A stretch of 8,454 nucleotides of DNA from Gammaproteobacteria bacterium (GTDB lineage Bacteria; Pseudomonadota; Gammaproteobacteria; HK1), in assembly GCA_020444775.1 (NCBI GenBank), contig JAGRHX010000133.1:1-8454 (forward strand), in the 5' to 3' direction. This document shows positions 1-6,701 of this stretch, in pieces (the first letter of the stretch is position 1; each line of letters opens with the position of its first letter). Made by a program: the position numbers and the translations under genes. Below the pieces are notes generated by a model. That model worked only from the letters and a program-made list of their open reading frames with translations, searched no databases and was not told where the DNA came from.

Positions 1-32
1 CCCAGTCTGAATCGTTGTGTGCTCGCGCTCAT
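1..32 (-). CDS. 5' end of an unidentified fourth operon gene (partial)
   Basis: On the minus strand an ATG at 32-30 overlaps the TGA of the preceding HyuB gene in an ATGA arrangement (29-32). An AGGTGA Shine-Dalgarno lies 6 nt before it (plus-strand positions 39-44). The visible codons read MSASTQRFRL and then the window ends. The overlap and strong ribosome-binding site are the usual signature of translational coupling, so this is very likely a real gene of the same operon. Ten residues are too few to assign a family. By analogy with HyuA/HyuB operons it could be a small accessory subunit, a transporter component or a downstream catabolic enzyme, but that is inference only. Confidence 0.6.
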   Translation of the reverse strand, partial: MSASTQRFRL

Positions 33-1756
33 CGGCTCTCACCTCGTCCGCGTTCGGCGCGCAGCGTCTGGGTCGCCGCGGTATCCAGAGTGCCGTCGGC
101 GCCGACCACCACGGCGTAGGCCTCGAGCGCATGCGTGCTGCTGATCTTCTCCTGACGCACGTCCTCGGCCACCCGTTGCGCATCGCGCAGCAGCGGATCG
201 CCATAACCACCGGAGCCGGCCATCTCCGAGCGGAATACCTCGTCCTTCTTCATGCTGCGTACGAACTTGGCCGGAGCCGGCTCCCACTGCCCGTCGCGAA
301 TGAAGAACGAGCGGGACAGCGCACCGGGCTGCCCGCCGAAGATCCCCCAGCAGGGAAAGACGTGACGATCCGCGCGCTGCTGGACCGTGGCCTCGTCGTT
401 GAGCAGTCGATACTGGCGCACCATGCCCAGGGCACCACGATAGCGACCGGGACCACCGCTGTCGGGCAGGAATCCGTAGGCCTCGACCAGCAGCGGGTTC
501 TCGGCCTCGATCACTTCGATGGGGGTGTTCGACAGGTTGCCCAGCCAGTACGGGCCGGCATCCTGGCCGTCACTGTCCGGTCCGCCACCGCGGCCGGTCA
601 CGTTGTGGAACTCCACGTGCAGGAAGCGGCGTCGGTCGGGCGTGTGACCGGTCACCGACAGACCGAACTCGTTGCCACCGGGGCAGGCCGGCATGCGATC
701 CGGCAGCAGCCGCGCGAGCGCGCCGGTGACCGCGGTGCGGACCCGGTAGCCGCCCTGACCGCGGGCGCCGAGCGCCGCTGGAAAGCGCGGATTCACCCAC
801 GAGCCCTCCGGGGCGATGACCGTGATCGGGCGGTAGAAGCCTGCGTTGTTCGGGGTGTCCACCGGCATCACCGCGCGCAGCGCGGCATAGGTGAGCGAGG
901 CGGTGAACCAGTAGTTGGTGTGCAGCGCGCCGCCCATCTGATCCGAGGTGCCGGTGAAGTCGGCGACGATGCGGTCACCGTCGATGGTCAGCTTGACGTG
1001 AATACGCACCGGGCCGCCGCCCACGCCGTCGTCGTCGTTCCACTCGGTGAACTCGGCGCTGCCGTCGGGCAGCTCGGCGATGCAGTTGCGCACCAGACGT
1101 TCGGTATGGTCCTGCAGCGCCGCCATGTAGGTGCGGATCTCGTCCACGGGATAATCGGCGAGCAGCTTGTGCAGCTCACGCTCGGCGCTGTCCAGCGCCG
1201 CCACCTGGGCACGCACGTCGCCGAGCACCGTCTCCGGCACGCGGGTGTTGTGCTCGATGATCCGGAACAGGGTCTGGTTGGGGCGCCCGCCCTCGTACAG
1301 CTTGCTCGGCGGGATCCGCAGGCCTTCTTGCTGGATCTCGTTGCTGTCCGCGGCCTGGCCGCCGGCGACCCGACCGCCCAGATCGGTGTGATGCAGGATC
1401 AACGCGACGAAGCAGATGCGTTCACCGTCCTTGTACACCGGCTTGAACATGAAGATGTCGTTCAGATGGCTGCCGCCGGCATAGGGATCGTTGCTGATGA
1501 GGATGTCGCCCTGACCGATGTCGGCGCCGAACCAGTCCATGCAGCCCTTCAGTGCCGGCATGGTCGCACCCAGGTGGCCGGGCAGGGCCAGGCCCTGAGC
1601 GACCATGCTGCCTTCGGCGTCGCAGATCGAGGCGGAGAAATCCATGTTCGCCTTGACCAGGGTCGAGCGTGCCGTGCGGATCACCGACACCATCATGTTG
1701 TCCGAGACCATCACCAGGGCGTTCTTGATGAGTTCCTGCTTGATGGGGTCGATCAT
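29..1756 (-). CDS. hyuB: Hydantoinase B / oxoprolinase-type subunit (HyuB family), second copy
   Basis: This 575-residue protein is of normal length for HyuB. The family forms the metal-containing partner of HyuA in ATP-dependent amidohydrolases and ketone carboxylases, acting in the cytoplasm. It opens with the typical start MIDPIKQEL and carries a canonical LPGHLGATMP stretch (about 58-67). The NDPYAGGSHLNDI block is at 89-101 and HHTDLGG at 122-128, giving the H97-x2-D100...H122 pattern that matches the metal ligands I recall for the acetone carboxylase alpha subunit. A canonical NTPIEVIEAE segment and a Gly-rich PDSGGPGRYRGALG motif (D432) follow. The ATG start has an AGAGGA ribosome-binding site 7 nt upstream. 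The gene lies 47 bp after hyuA and its stop overlaps the next start by ATGA. The N-terminal His motif and the NTPIEVIE block are the standard forms, unlike in the other HyuB here. Family assignment is firm; the substrate (cyclic amide or ketone) is not shown by the sequence. Confidence 0.93.
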   Translation of the reverse strand: MIDPIKQELIKNALVMVSDNMMVSVIRTARSTLVKANMDFSASICDAEGSMVAQGLALPGHLGATMPALKGCMDWFGADIGQGDILISNDPYAGGSHLNDIFMFKPVYKDGERICFVALILHHTDLGGRVAGGQAADSNEIQQEGLRIPPSKLYEGGRPNQTLFRIIEHNTRVPETVLGDVRAQVAALDSAERELHKLLADYPVDEIRTYMAALQDHTERLVRNCIAELPDGSAEFTEWNDDDGVGGGPVRIHVKLTIDGDRIVADFTGTSDQMGGALHTNYWFTASLTYAALRAVMPVDTPNNAGFYRPITVIAPEGSWVNPRFPAALGARGQGGYRVRTAVTGALARLLPDRMPACPGGNEFGLSVTGHTPDRRRFLHVEFHNVTGRGGGPDSDGQDAGPYWLGNLSNTPIEVIEAENPLLVEAYGFLPDSGGPGRYRGALGMVRQYRLLNDEATVQQRADRHVFPCWGIFGGQPGALSRSFFIRDGQWEPAPAKFVRSMKKDEVFRSEMAGSGGYGDPLLRDAQRVAEDVRQEKISSTHALEAYAVVVGADGTLDTAATQTLRAERGRGESR

Positions 1757-1763
1757 GGCTTCA

Positions 1764-1769
1764 TCCTCT
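1764..1769 (-). promoter_or_regulatory. Ribosome-binding site of the second hyuB
   Basis: The minus strand reads AGAGGA, ending 7 nt before the ATG at 1756. It supports that start. The 47-bp gap to the end of hyuA holds no obvious terminator, which fits co-transcription. Confidence 0.7.
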
Positions 1770-1803
1770 GGCTCTCATGCAATGGCCGTAGTGCGTCCGG
1801 CCG

Positions 1804-3897
1804 TCATGCTTCAGGGTCGAGATCGATGACGAGGTTCAGCAGCGCGTCGACCCGGACCTGCGCGCCGGGCCCGACCACGGTGGTCGATTCGCGTTCCTCG
1901 ACAACCGCCGGACCGCGGAAGGTGTAACCGGCCGGTAGGGCGTAGCGGTCATAGACCGTTGCCGTGGTCCACCCCGCGTCGGCAAAGCAGGCGCGACGCT
2001 CACCCTTGATCGCTTCGCGGTCGTGGCGGATGTCGCTTGCGAAGCGCAGTGACAGCGCCGGGGCCGGCGCGCGTGCGCTCAGACGCCAGCTCAGTGTCTC
2101 GATCGGTACCCCGTCCACGCGGCGCTCGAACAGCGTCCGGTAGGTGTCGAAGAAGGCCTCGCGGATCCGCGCCTCGCTGTCGGCGGTCAACGGCCCGTCG
2201 GGTATGGGCACCTGGATCTCGAAGCCCTGGCCGACGTGACGCATGTCGGCGTGCCGCTGGTACTGGATGGTGGCCGGGTCGGCGCCGGCCTCGACCAGCT
2301 GCTCGCTCGCCCGCGTCTGCATCTGTGCGTATAAGGTATTGACACGCTGCCAGTCCAGACCCTCCAGACGCGAGACCAGGCTGCGCACGTCGTCGACCGC
2401 GGGCGCGGCGACCAGAAAGCCCAGCGCCGAGGTCACGCCGGCGCCGAATGGCACGATGATCCGGCCGATCTTGAGCATCCTGGCCAGGCTCCAGGCGTGC
2501 ACCGGCCCGGCACCGCCAAAGGCCATCATCGTGTAGCGGCGCGGATCCTTGCCCTTCTCGGCCAGATAACGGCGGGTGGCGGCGGCCATGTTCTCGTTGA
2601 CCACCTGGTGGATGCCGATCGCCGCGCGTTCGGTGCTGACCGCGAGTGGCGCGGCGATTCGCTCGCGCAGCGTGTCCTCCACGGCGGCCAGATCCAGGCT
2701 CATCTCGCCGCCCAGGAAATAGCGCGGATCCAGATAGCCGAGCAGCAGGTCGGCATCGGTGACGGTCGGCTCGTTGCCACCGCGGGCATAGGCGACCGGG
2801 CCGGGTTCGGAGCCGGCGCTACGTGGTCCCACCTTCAAAAGACCCATGTTGTCCACTGCCGCGATGCTGCCGCCGCCGGCACCGATCTCGATCATGTCGA
2901 CCACGGTGACCTTGAGCGGTATCCCCGAACCCTTCTTGAAGCGCCGTACCCGGCCGGCCTCGAACTCGTGGGTGCGGGTCGGACGCGCCGACTCGACGAG
3001 GCACATCTTCGCGGTGGTGCCGCCCATGTCGAAGGAGATGAGGTCGGGCACGTCGAGCAGCCGGCCATAGTGGCTGGCCGCCATCGCACCGGCGGCCGGT
3101 CCCGATTCGATGAGCTGGATGGGAAAGCGCTGCGCCTGGGTGACCGTGGCGATACCGCCGCCGGACAGCATCACGTACAGCGAGGCGTCCAATCCGAGCG
3201 CCCGCAGCCGCTGCTGCAGCCGGCTCAGATAGCCGCGCATCAACGGTTGCACATAGGCATTCGCGGTCGTGGTGCTGGCGCGCTCGAACTCGCGGATCTC
3301 CGGCGCGACCTCGCTGGAGAGCGTGAACGGCAGATCCGGGAAATGCTCGTGCAGGATCTGTCCGGCCATCTGCTCGTGCAGCGGATTGCGCCAGGCATGC
3401 ATGAAACACACCGCCACGGCTTCGACCCGCTCGGTCTCGACCAGTCGGCGGGCCTGCTCGAGAAAGCCCTCGCCGTCGAACGGCAGCAGCACCTCGCCAT
3501 CGGCGGCGATCCGTTCGTCCACCTCGGCGCGCAACCGGCGTGGCACCAGGGTCGGCGGTGGCTCGATGAACAGGTCGTACAGGTCGTAGCGGATCTCGCG
3601 ACCCATCTCCAGCGAGTCCCTGAAGCCACGCGTGGTGATGAGACCGACCCGCGCCCCGCTGCGCTGGATCACGGTGTTGGTGACCAGCGTGGTGCCGTGC
3701 ACCACGTGCGCCACTGCCTCAGGCGCGGTGCCGGTGCGCGCGAGCAGGGTCTTGATGCCGGCGACGATGGCGTCGGCCGGATCGCTGGGTGTGGTCAACA
3801 GCTTGCCGGTGAAGATCCGGTCGTGCTCGCTGTCCGCGAGAACCAGATCGGTGAAGGTGCCGCCGACGTCGACGCCGATACGTATGGGTCTGCTCAC
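1804..3897 (-). CDS. hyuA: Hydantoinase A / oxoprolinase-type ATPase subunit (HyuA family)
   Basis: This 697-residue protein has the full length of HyuA-type subunits. These phosphorylate the substrate (an amide or ketone enolate, or bicarbonate in the carboxylases) with ATP in the ASKHA sugar-kinase/actin fold. The N-terminal phosphate-1 loop GVDVGGTFTD is at 8-17, HGTTLVTN at 67-74, the second phosphate loop DMGGTTAK at 290-297, the glycine-rich IGAGGGSIA at 338-346 and FGGAGPVHA at 460-468. The remaining roughly 200 residues are the HyuA C-terminal region. All these blocks are intact, so the ATPase is probably active. The start is GTG at 3897, with AGGA 8 nt upstream, and MSRPIRIGVDVGG places the phosphate loop where the family has it. 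It sits 52 bp after one hyuB and 47 bp before another, on the same strand, and so is the only HyuA shared by two HyuB partners in the visible operon. The substrate cannot be read from the sequence; acetone or acetophenone carboxylase-like, N-methylhydantoinase-like and caprolactamase-like roles all remain possible. Confidence 0.94.
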   Translation of the reverse strand: MSRPIRIGVDVGGTFTDLVLADSEHDRIFTGKLLTTPSDPADAIVAGIKTLLARTGTAPEAVAHVVHGTTLVTNTVIQRSGARVGLITTRGFRDSLEMGREIRYDLYDLFIEPPPTLVPRRLRAEVDERIAADGEVLLPFDGEGFLEQARRLVETERVEAVAVCFMHAWRNPLHEQMAGQILHEHFPDLPFTLSSEVAPEIREFERASTTTANAYVQPLMRGYLSRLQQRLRALGLDASLYVMLSGGGIATVTQAQRFPIQLIESGPAAGAMAASHYGRLLDVPDLISFDMGGTTAKMCLVESARPTRTHEFEAGRVRRFKKGSGIPLKVTVVDMIEIGAGGGSIAAVDNMGLLKVGPRSAGSEPGPVAYARGGNEPTVTDADLLLGYLDPRYFLGGEMSLDLAAVEDTLRERIAAPLAVSTERAAIGIHQVVNENMAAATRRYLAEKGKDPRRYTMMAFGGAGPVHAWSLARMLKIGRIIVPFGAGVTSALGFLVAAPAVDDVRSLVSRLEGLDWQRVNTLYAQMQTRASEQLVEAGADPATIQYQRHADMRHVGQGFEIQVPIPDGPLTADSEARIREAFFDTYRTLFERRVDGVPIETLSWRLSARAPAPALSLRFASDIRHDREAIKGERRACFADAGWTTATVYDRYALPAGYTFRGPAVVEERESTTVVGPGAQVRVDALLNLVIDLDPEA

Positions 3898-3949
3898 ACG
3901 GCGATTCCTGTGCTGTGCCCGTGGCGATCGTTAGCTTGGATGCGAGCGT

Positions 3950-5590
3950 TCAAAGGCCGTAGTCGCGAGCAGCGGCCTCGGCCGAGACGTAGCCGTCCAG
4001 GACGTCCTCACGCACCTTGTCGCGCTCGCGCTCGAGAGGCTCGCCGAAACCGCCGCCGCCTGCATAGCGCATCAGCACGCGTTGTCCGGGCTCGATCACC
4101 GTGCGCGCCTTCTGATGAGGCACGCGGCCGTCGTCGAAGCGGATCTCGGCGGTCGCGCCCGGCGCGCCGCCGTGCAGGCCCTCGGCTGGATGCCGCCAAC
4201 GGTCCGATAGCAGGGAGAGCTGCATCGATTGTTCCGAACGGCTCTGGATCACGCATTCCTGGCCGAGTCCGCCGCGTCGTCGACCGGCACCCCCGGAGTC
4301 GACCCGATAGGACTTCTGCCAGACCACCAGCGGTGCGATGCTCTCGAAGGCCTCGATGCTGCCGGCGCCGGAGTTGGTCGGGAAGGCGGTGGTGGAGAGA
4401 CCGTCGGATTGCAGGGCGGCACCCATGCCGCCGCTTGCGAACAGGATCTGGGAGAATCTCCGACCGTCCCGATGGTAGCCACTGAACACCGCGCGCATGG
4501 TCGGCCCGCCGCCACATTCGGCGAGGACCTTGTCCGGCACCGCCTGGGCCAGGGCCTTGTAGATGGCGCCGGCCAGCAGATGACCGGTGAGCTGGCGGGC
4601 GTTACACGGCGCCGGGCGGCGCGGATTGAGGATGCTGCCCTCGGGAGCCCGGACCGTGATCGGTCGATACGAGCCCTCGTTGCGTGGGGTCAGCGGATCG
4701 AGCGCGCACTTCACCGGGTAGGCCGAGTACGCATGGGTGTAGTTCATCACGCAGTTCAGACCGCGGCCGATCTGTGCCGAGGTGCCCTCGTAGTCGATGT
4801 CCAGGGTGTCGCCGCGGACGGTCACGGCGCATTCGATGCGGGTCTGGTCAGCGTCGTAGCCATCGGCCAGCACGGTCGAGCGCCAGATCCCGTCCGGTAC
4901 TTCCTCTATGGCCCTACGCATGGCCTTGTCGGCTCGCTCCAGCAGGGTGGCCGACAGCCCGCTCAGATCGGTCAGACCGGAGTCGTCCAGGAACTCGCAG
5001 AGCCGGCGGCCGCAGACCTGGTTGGCGGTGACCTGGGCCTGCAGGTCACCGAGCACCTGATCGGGCACGCGCACGTTACCGAGGATCATCTCGTGCACGT
5101 CCTCGTTGGGCTCGCCGCCGACAAGGAACCGGATCGGTGGGATCCGCAGGCCCTCCTCGTAGAGCTCGGTGCAGTCGGCCGACCACAGCGAGCCGCCGAT
5201 GTCGGGCGAGTGGGCGATGGAGCCTGAGAACCCGACCAGACCACCGGCGTGGAAGATCGGCATCACCATCGTGATGTCCGGCAGATGGCCGGTGGCCAGC
5301 CATGGATCGTTGGTGATCACGCAATCACCCGGCCGCCAGGTCTCGCGCGGATAGCGCTTCAGGAAATGCTTGAGGGTGCGGGGCAGGATGCCGTTGAAGG
5401 AAGCGATACCGCCGGTGTTCTCCGACAGCGAGTCACCGTTGGCATCCATCAGCACCGTGGCGAAGTCGTTCGACTCACGGACGATGGTCGAGAACGAGGT
5501 GCGCAGCAGGGCGGCCGCGGATTCATCGGCAATGGAGATCAGGCGGCTCCAGAGGATCTCCAGGGTGATGGGATCGAAGGTCTGTTGCAT
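3950..5590 (-). CDS. hyuB: Hydantoinase B / oxoprolinase-type subunit (HyuB family), first and divergent copy
   Basis: This 546-residue protein is the first gene of the hyu operon. It starts MQQTFDPITLEILWSRL, the classic HyuB opening. The NDPWLATGHLPDI block is at 94-106 and AHSPDIGG begins at 126, so the metal-ligand pattern H102-x2-D105...H127 is kept with the same spacing as in the other HyuB. The glycine-rich DSGGAGRRRGGLG motif starts at D431. It differs from the standard form in several places: SFNGILPRT replaces the His-Leu-Gly motif near residue 65, the HLND block is HLPD, and NSGAGSIEAFE replaces NTPxEVIE. This suggests a distinct HyuB subgroup rather than a recent duplicate. The chosen ATG has GGAG 8 nt upstream. 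The frame stays open for another 87 codons upstream, but that stretch is Arg/Pro-rich, has no family similarity and lies in the intergenic gap and the end of the alkB gene. It is probably the metal-site partner of HyuA for an amide hydrolase or ketone carboxylase; the substrate is unknown. Confidence 0.92.
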   Translation of the reverse strand: MQQTFDPITLEILWSRLISIADESAAALLRTSFSTIVRESNDFATVLMDANGDSLSENTGGIASFNGILPRTLKHFLKRYPRETWRPGDCVITNDPWLATGHLPDITMVMPIFHAGGLVGFSGSIAHSPDIGGSLWSADCTELYEEGLRIPPIRFLVGGEPNEDVHEMILGNVRVPDQVLGDLQAQVTANQVCGRRLCEFLDDSGLTDLSGLSATLLERADKAMRRAIEEVPDGIWRSTVLADGYDADQTRIECAVTVRGDTLDIDYEGTSAQIGRGLNCVMNYTHAYSAYPVKCALDPLTPRNEGSYRPITVRAPEGSILNPRRPAPCNARQLTGHLLAGAIYKALAQAVPDKVLAECGGGPTMRAVFSGYHRDGRRFSQILFASGGMGAALQSDGLSTTAFPTNSGAGSIEAFESIAPLVVWQKSYRVDSGGAGRRRGGLGQECVIQSRSEQSMQLSLLSDRWRHPAEGLHGGAPGATAEIRFDDGRVPHQKARTVIEPGQRVLMRYAGGGGFGEPLERERDKVREDVLDGYVSAEAAARDYGL

Positions 5591-5689
5591 CGAAGTCGCT
5601 CCGCTCGGTCGTCCTCGAATCTGCCCTCGTGGCAGCGCGCCCGGGGTCGGCTGGAATCTCCGGACAGGGACAGCAGAGCATATCGCACT

Positions 5690-5707
5690 CGGCCCGAATA
5701 TCGGCCG
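5690..5707. repeat. 18-bp near-palindrome, possible operator
   Basis: The plus strand reads CGGCCCGAATATCGGCCG, an almost perfect dyad centred on an AT step. Its right arm (5702-5707) is also one arm of the alkB-distal hairpin, so in RNA the two pairings would compete. It lies about 100 bp upstream of the first hyuB start, a reasonable place for a regulator site. In DNA this rich in CGGCCG, chance is a serious alternative. Confidence 0.25.
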
Positions 5708-5731
5708 CGCATCGGGGGCGCGCGTCGGCCG
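5702..5731 (-). terminator. GC-rich hairpin downstream of alkB
   Basis: CGGCCG at 5726-5731 pairs with CGGCCG at 5702-5707, extended by CGC/GCG with one bulged base, giving a stem of about 9 bp around an 11-nt loop. It begins 4 nt after the alkB stop codon. There is no run of U after it on the minus strand, so it is not a textbook intrinsic terminator. It may still slow or end transcription, or protect the alkB mRNA 3' end. Confidence 0.3.
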
Positions 5732-5735
5732 CGGC

Positions 5736-6353
5736 TCAGCGGTCGGCCTCGGCACGGCTGACCGGCGCCGGTCTGAACTGCACGCTGATACGCGGGCCGG
5801 CCCGTGCCACCTTCGGCACGCTGTGCAGCCAGGTGCGCTGGCATTGGCCACCCATCACGATGAGATCCCCATGACCGAGACGGAACAGCCTGGATGGACC
5901 ACCTGCTACCGGCTTGAGCAGAAAGCGTCGCGGCTCGCCCAGCGAGACGATTGCGACCACGCAGTCGCTTCGACCCCGTCCGACACGGTCGCCGTGCGGC
6001 GCGACGCTGTCGCGTCCATCGCGATACCAGGCGGCGCTGATCCGGTCCAGCCGCTGGCCATAACGCAGTGACAGGGCCTCGGACATCCGCGCGACGATCG
6101 CCGGTAGCGGACCGTGCTCCGGAAGACGGGCGGTGAGGCGCGGTACCTCGACCATACGTTCGTACATGGTCCGGCGGTCCCGCTGCCAGCAGGTCTGCTC
6201 GCGCAGGGTCTCGAACAGCTGCCAGTGCCCGGCCAGCCACTCGGGATGCACCTCGATCCAGGCCGCGCCGCTCAGCTCATGACGGGCGATGCCGGGGAAA
6301 TCGCTCGCGAAGAGGGGCGGCTCGTGGCCCAGCAATGACAGTTGTGCTTGCAT
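5736..6353 (-). CDS. alkB: AlkB-like 2-oxoglutarate/Fe(II)-dependent dioxygenase
   Basis: This 205-residue protein belongs to the AlkB family, which removes alkyl groups from bases such as 1-methyladenine and 3-methylcytosine by oxidative demethylation using Fe(II), O2 and 2-oxoglutarate. The iron ligands are H120-x-D122 and H177. The 2-oxoglutarate-binding arginines are R188 and R194, with the same R-x5-R spacing as in E. coli AlkB. The MYERMVEVPRL segment (63-73), SLGEPRRF (137-144) and GDLIVMGG (162-169) match the AlkB subgroup of about 200 residues often seen in actinobacteria and some proteobacteria. I chose the ATG at 6353 (MQAQLSLLGHEPPLF) because it fits the family's usual N-terminus. 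The frame extends 27 residues further to a GTG without a ribosome-binding site or family-like sequence. No ribosome-binding site precedes 6353 either. It is 145 bp upstream of the hyu operon on the same strand and divergent from the radical SAM gene. The substrate, DNA, RNA or protein, is not proven. Confidence 0.88.
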   Translation of the reverse strand: MQAQLSLLGHEPPLFASDFPGIARHELSGAAWIEVHPEWLAGHWQLFETLREQTCWQRDRRTMYERMVEVPRLTARLPEHGPLPAIVARMSEALSLRYGQRLDRISAAWYRDGRDSVAPHGDRVGRGRSDCVVAIVSLGEPRRFLLKPVAGGPSRLFRLGHGDLIVMGGQCQRTWLHSVPKVARAGPRISVQFRPAPVSRAEADR

Positions 6354-6359
6354 GCGGCC

Positions 6360-6388
6360 AGGATACTGTATGAAAGACCAGGTATGAA
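6360..6388 (-). promoter_or_regulatory. Candidate alkB promoter, would give a leaderless mRNA
   Basis: On the minus strand TTCATA (plus positions 6383-6388) and TATCCT (6360-6365) are separated by 17 nt, each matching 4 of 6 sigma70 consensus bases. Transcription would begin at or next to the ATG at 6353. That agrees with the absence of a Shine-Dalgarno before this start. The match is modest. Confidence 0.27.
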
Positions 6389-6690
6389 GCGGCACACCCG
6401 AGCAACGCACCGCAAGGATGCCGAGCCTTGCCACGACCCCGGGACGGGGAGCGCCGGGCGTGATTCACTTCTCAGGGTACGCGCTGACTCGGCCACGGGG
6501 TGTGCCTGCCACGTGCAAACAGCGAGGCTTCGTGATAGTGATGCGAGAAGCAAACGCGTCGGTGACGGTTCCGCGGGCATTCAGAGGTCCGCAGACGGGT
6601 CGTAATGATGCCGTGTGTGTGGAAGTTCAGGGTCCGAGAAGCCGAGCGTGCGCCGCCAAGCCCGATCGCCGCGGACTCACACTGCTCATC

Positions 6691-6696
6691 AGGAGA
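6691..6696 (+). promoter_or_regulatory. Ribosome-binding site that fixes the GTG start of the radical SAM gene
   Basis: AGGAGA lies 5 nt before the GTG at 6702. It decides against an upstream ATG at 6615 in the same frame, which would add 29 non-family residues. Confidence 0.8.
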
Positions 6697-6701
6697 CGGT
6701 C

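Larger units (their letters stand above)
5591..5735 (-). promoter_or_regulatory. Leader region of the hyu operon, between alkB and the first hyuB
   Basis: This 145-bp non-coding gap is the natural place for the hyu operon promoter. It holds a GC-rich hairpin just after the alkB stop, an 18-bp near-palindrome, and a TATGCT hexamer on the minus strand (plus positions 5677-5682) that could serve as a -10 box. No convincing -35 box lies 17 nt before it, so a sigma70-type promoter is not established. The GGAG ribosome-binding site of hyuB is at 5599-5602. Confidence 0.35.
6354..6701. other. 348-bp non-coding divergent region between alkB and the radical SAM gene
   Basis: The two genes point away from each other, so promoters for both must lie here. 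Short frames in this stretch are Arg/Ser-rich, lack ribosome-binding sites and resemble no family I know. Apart from the weak alkB promoter and the ribosome-binding site for the radical SAM gene I find no convincing promoter, riboswitch, inverted repeat or small RNA. In particular I do not recognise a cobalamin riboswitch ahead of the cobalamin-dependent gene. Confidence 0.5.

Noticed and set aside
34..1777. Octamer GGCTCTCA repeated just upstream of two start codons (34-41 and 1770-1777)
   Set aside because: Eight bases including part of a ribosome-binding region; expected by chance, and not present before the other two hyu genes.
1757..1803. GGCCG/CGGCC pairing in the gap between hyuA and the second hyuB
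   Set aside because: Only 5 bp, no U-run, and such pairs are common in this composition.
17..1927. Long plus-strand open frame (636 codons) opposite the second hyuB
   Set aside because: It is antisense to a clear HyuB gene, is rich in His/Arg/Ala/Gly without any recognisable domain, and is the mirror frame expected in GC-rich DNA.
2497..4485. Long plus-strand open frame (662 codons) across hyuA and the first hyuB
   Set aside because: It spans the junction of two genuine genes on the other strand, has no family motif and ends in an Arg-rich tail; a shadow of codon bias.
5591..5851. 87-residue N-terminal extension of the first HyuB
   Set aside because: Arg/Pro/Ala-rich, overlaps the end of alkB in another frame, and the family start MQQTFDPITLEIL has its own GGAG site.
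6615..6701. 29-residue N-terminal extension of the radical SAM protein
   Set aside because: No family similarity and the AGGAGA site clearly serves the GTG at 6702.
6354..6701. Possible small genes or a cobalamin riboswitch in the divergent region
   Set aside because: Short frames lack ribosome-binding sites and similarity; I could not find a B12-box-like conserved element.
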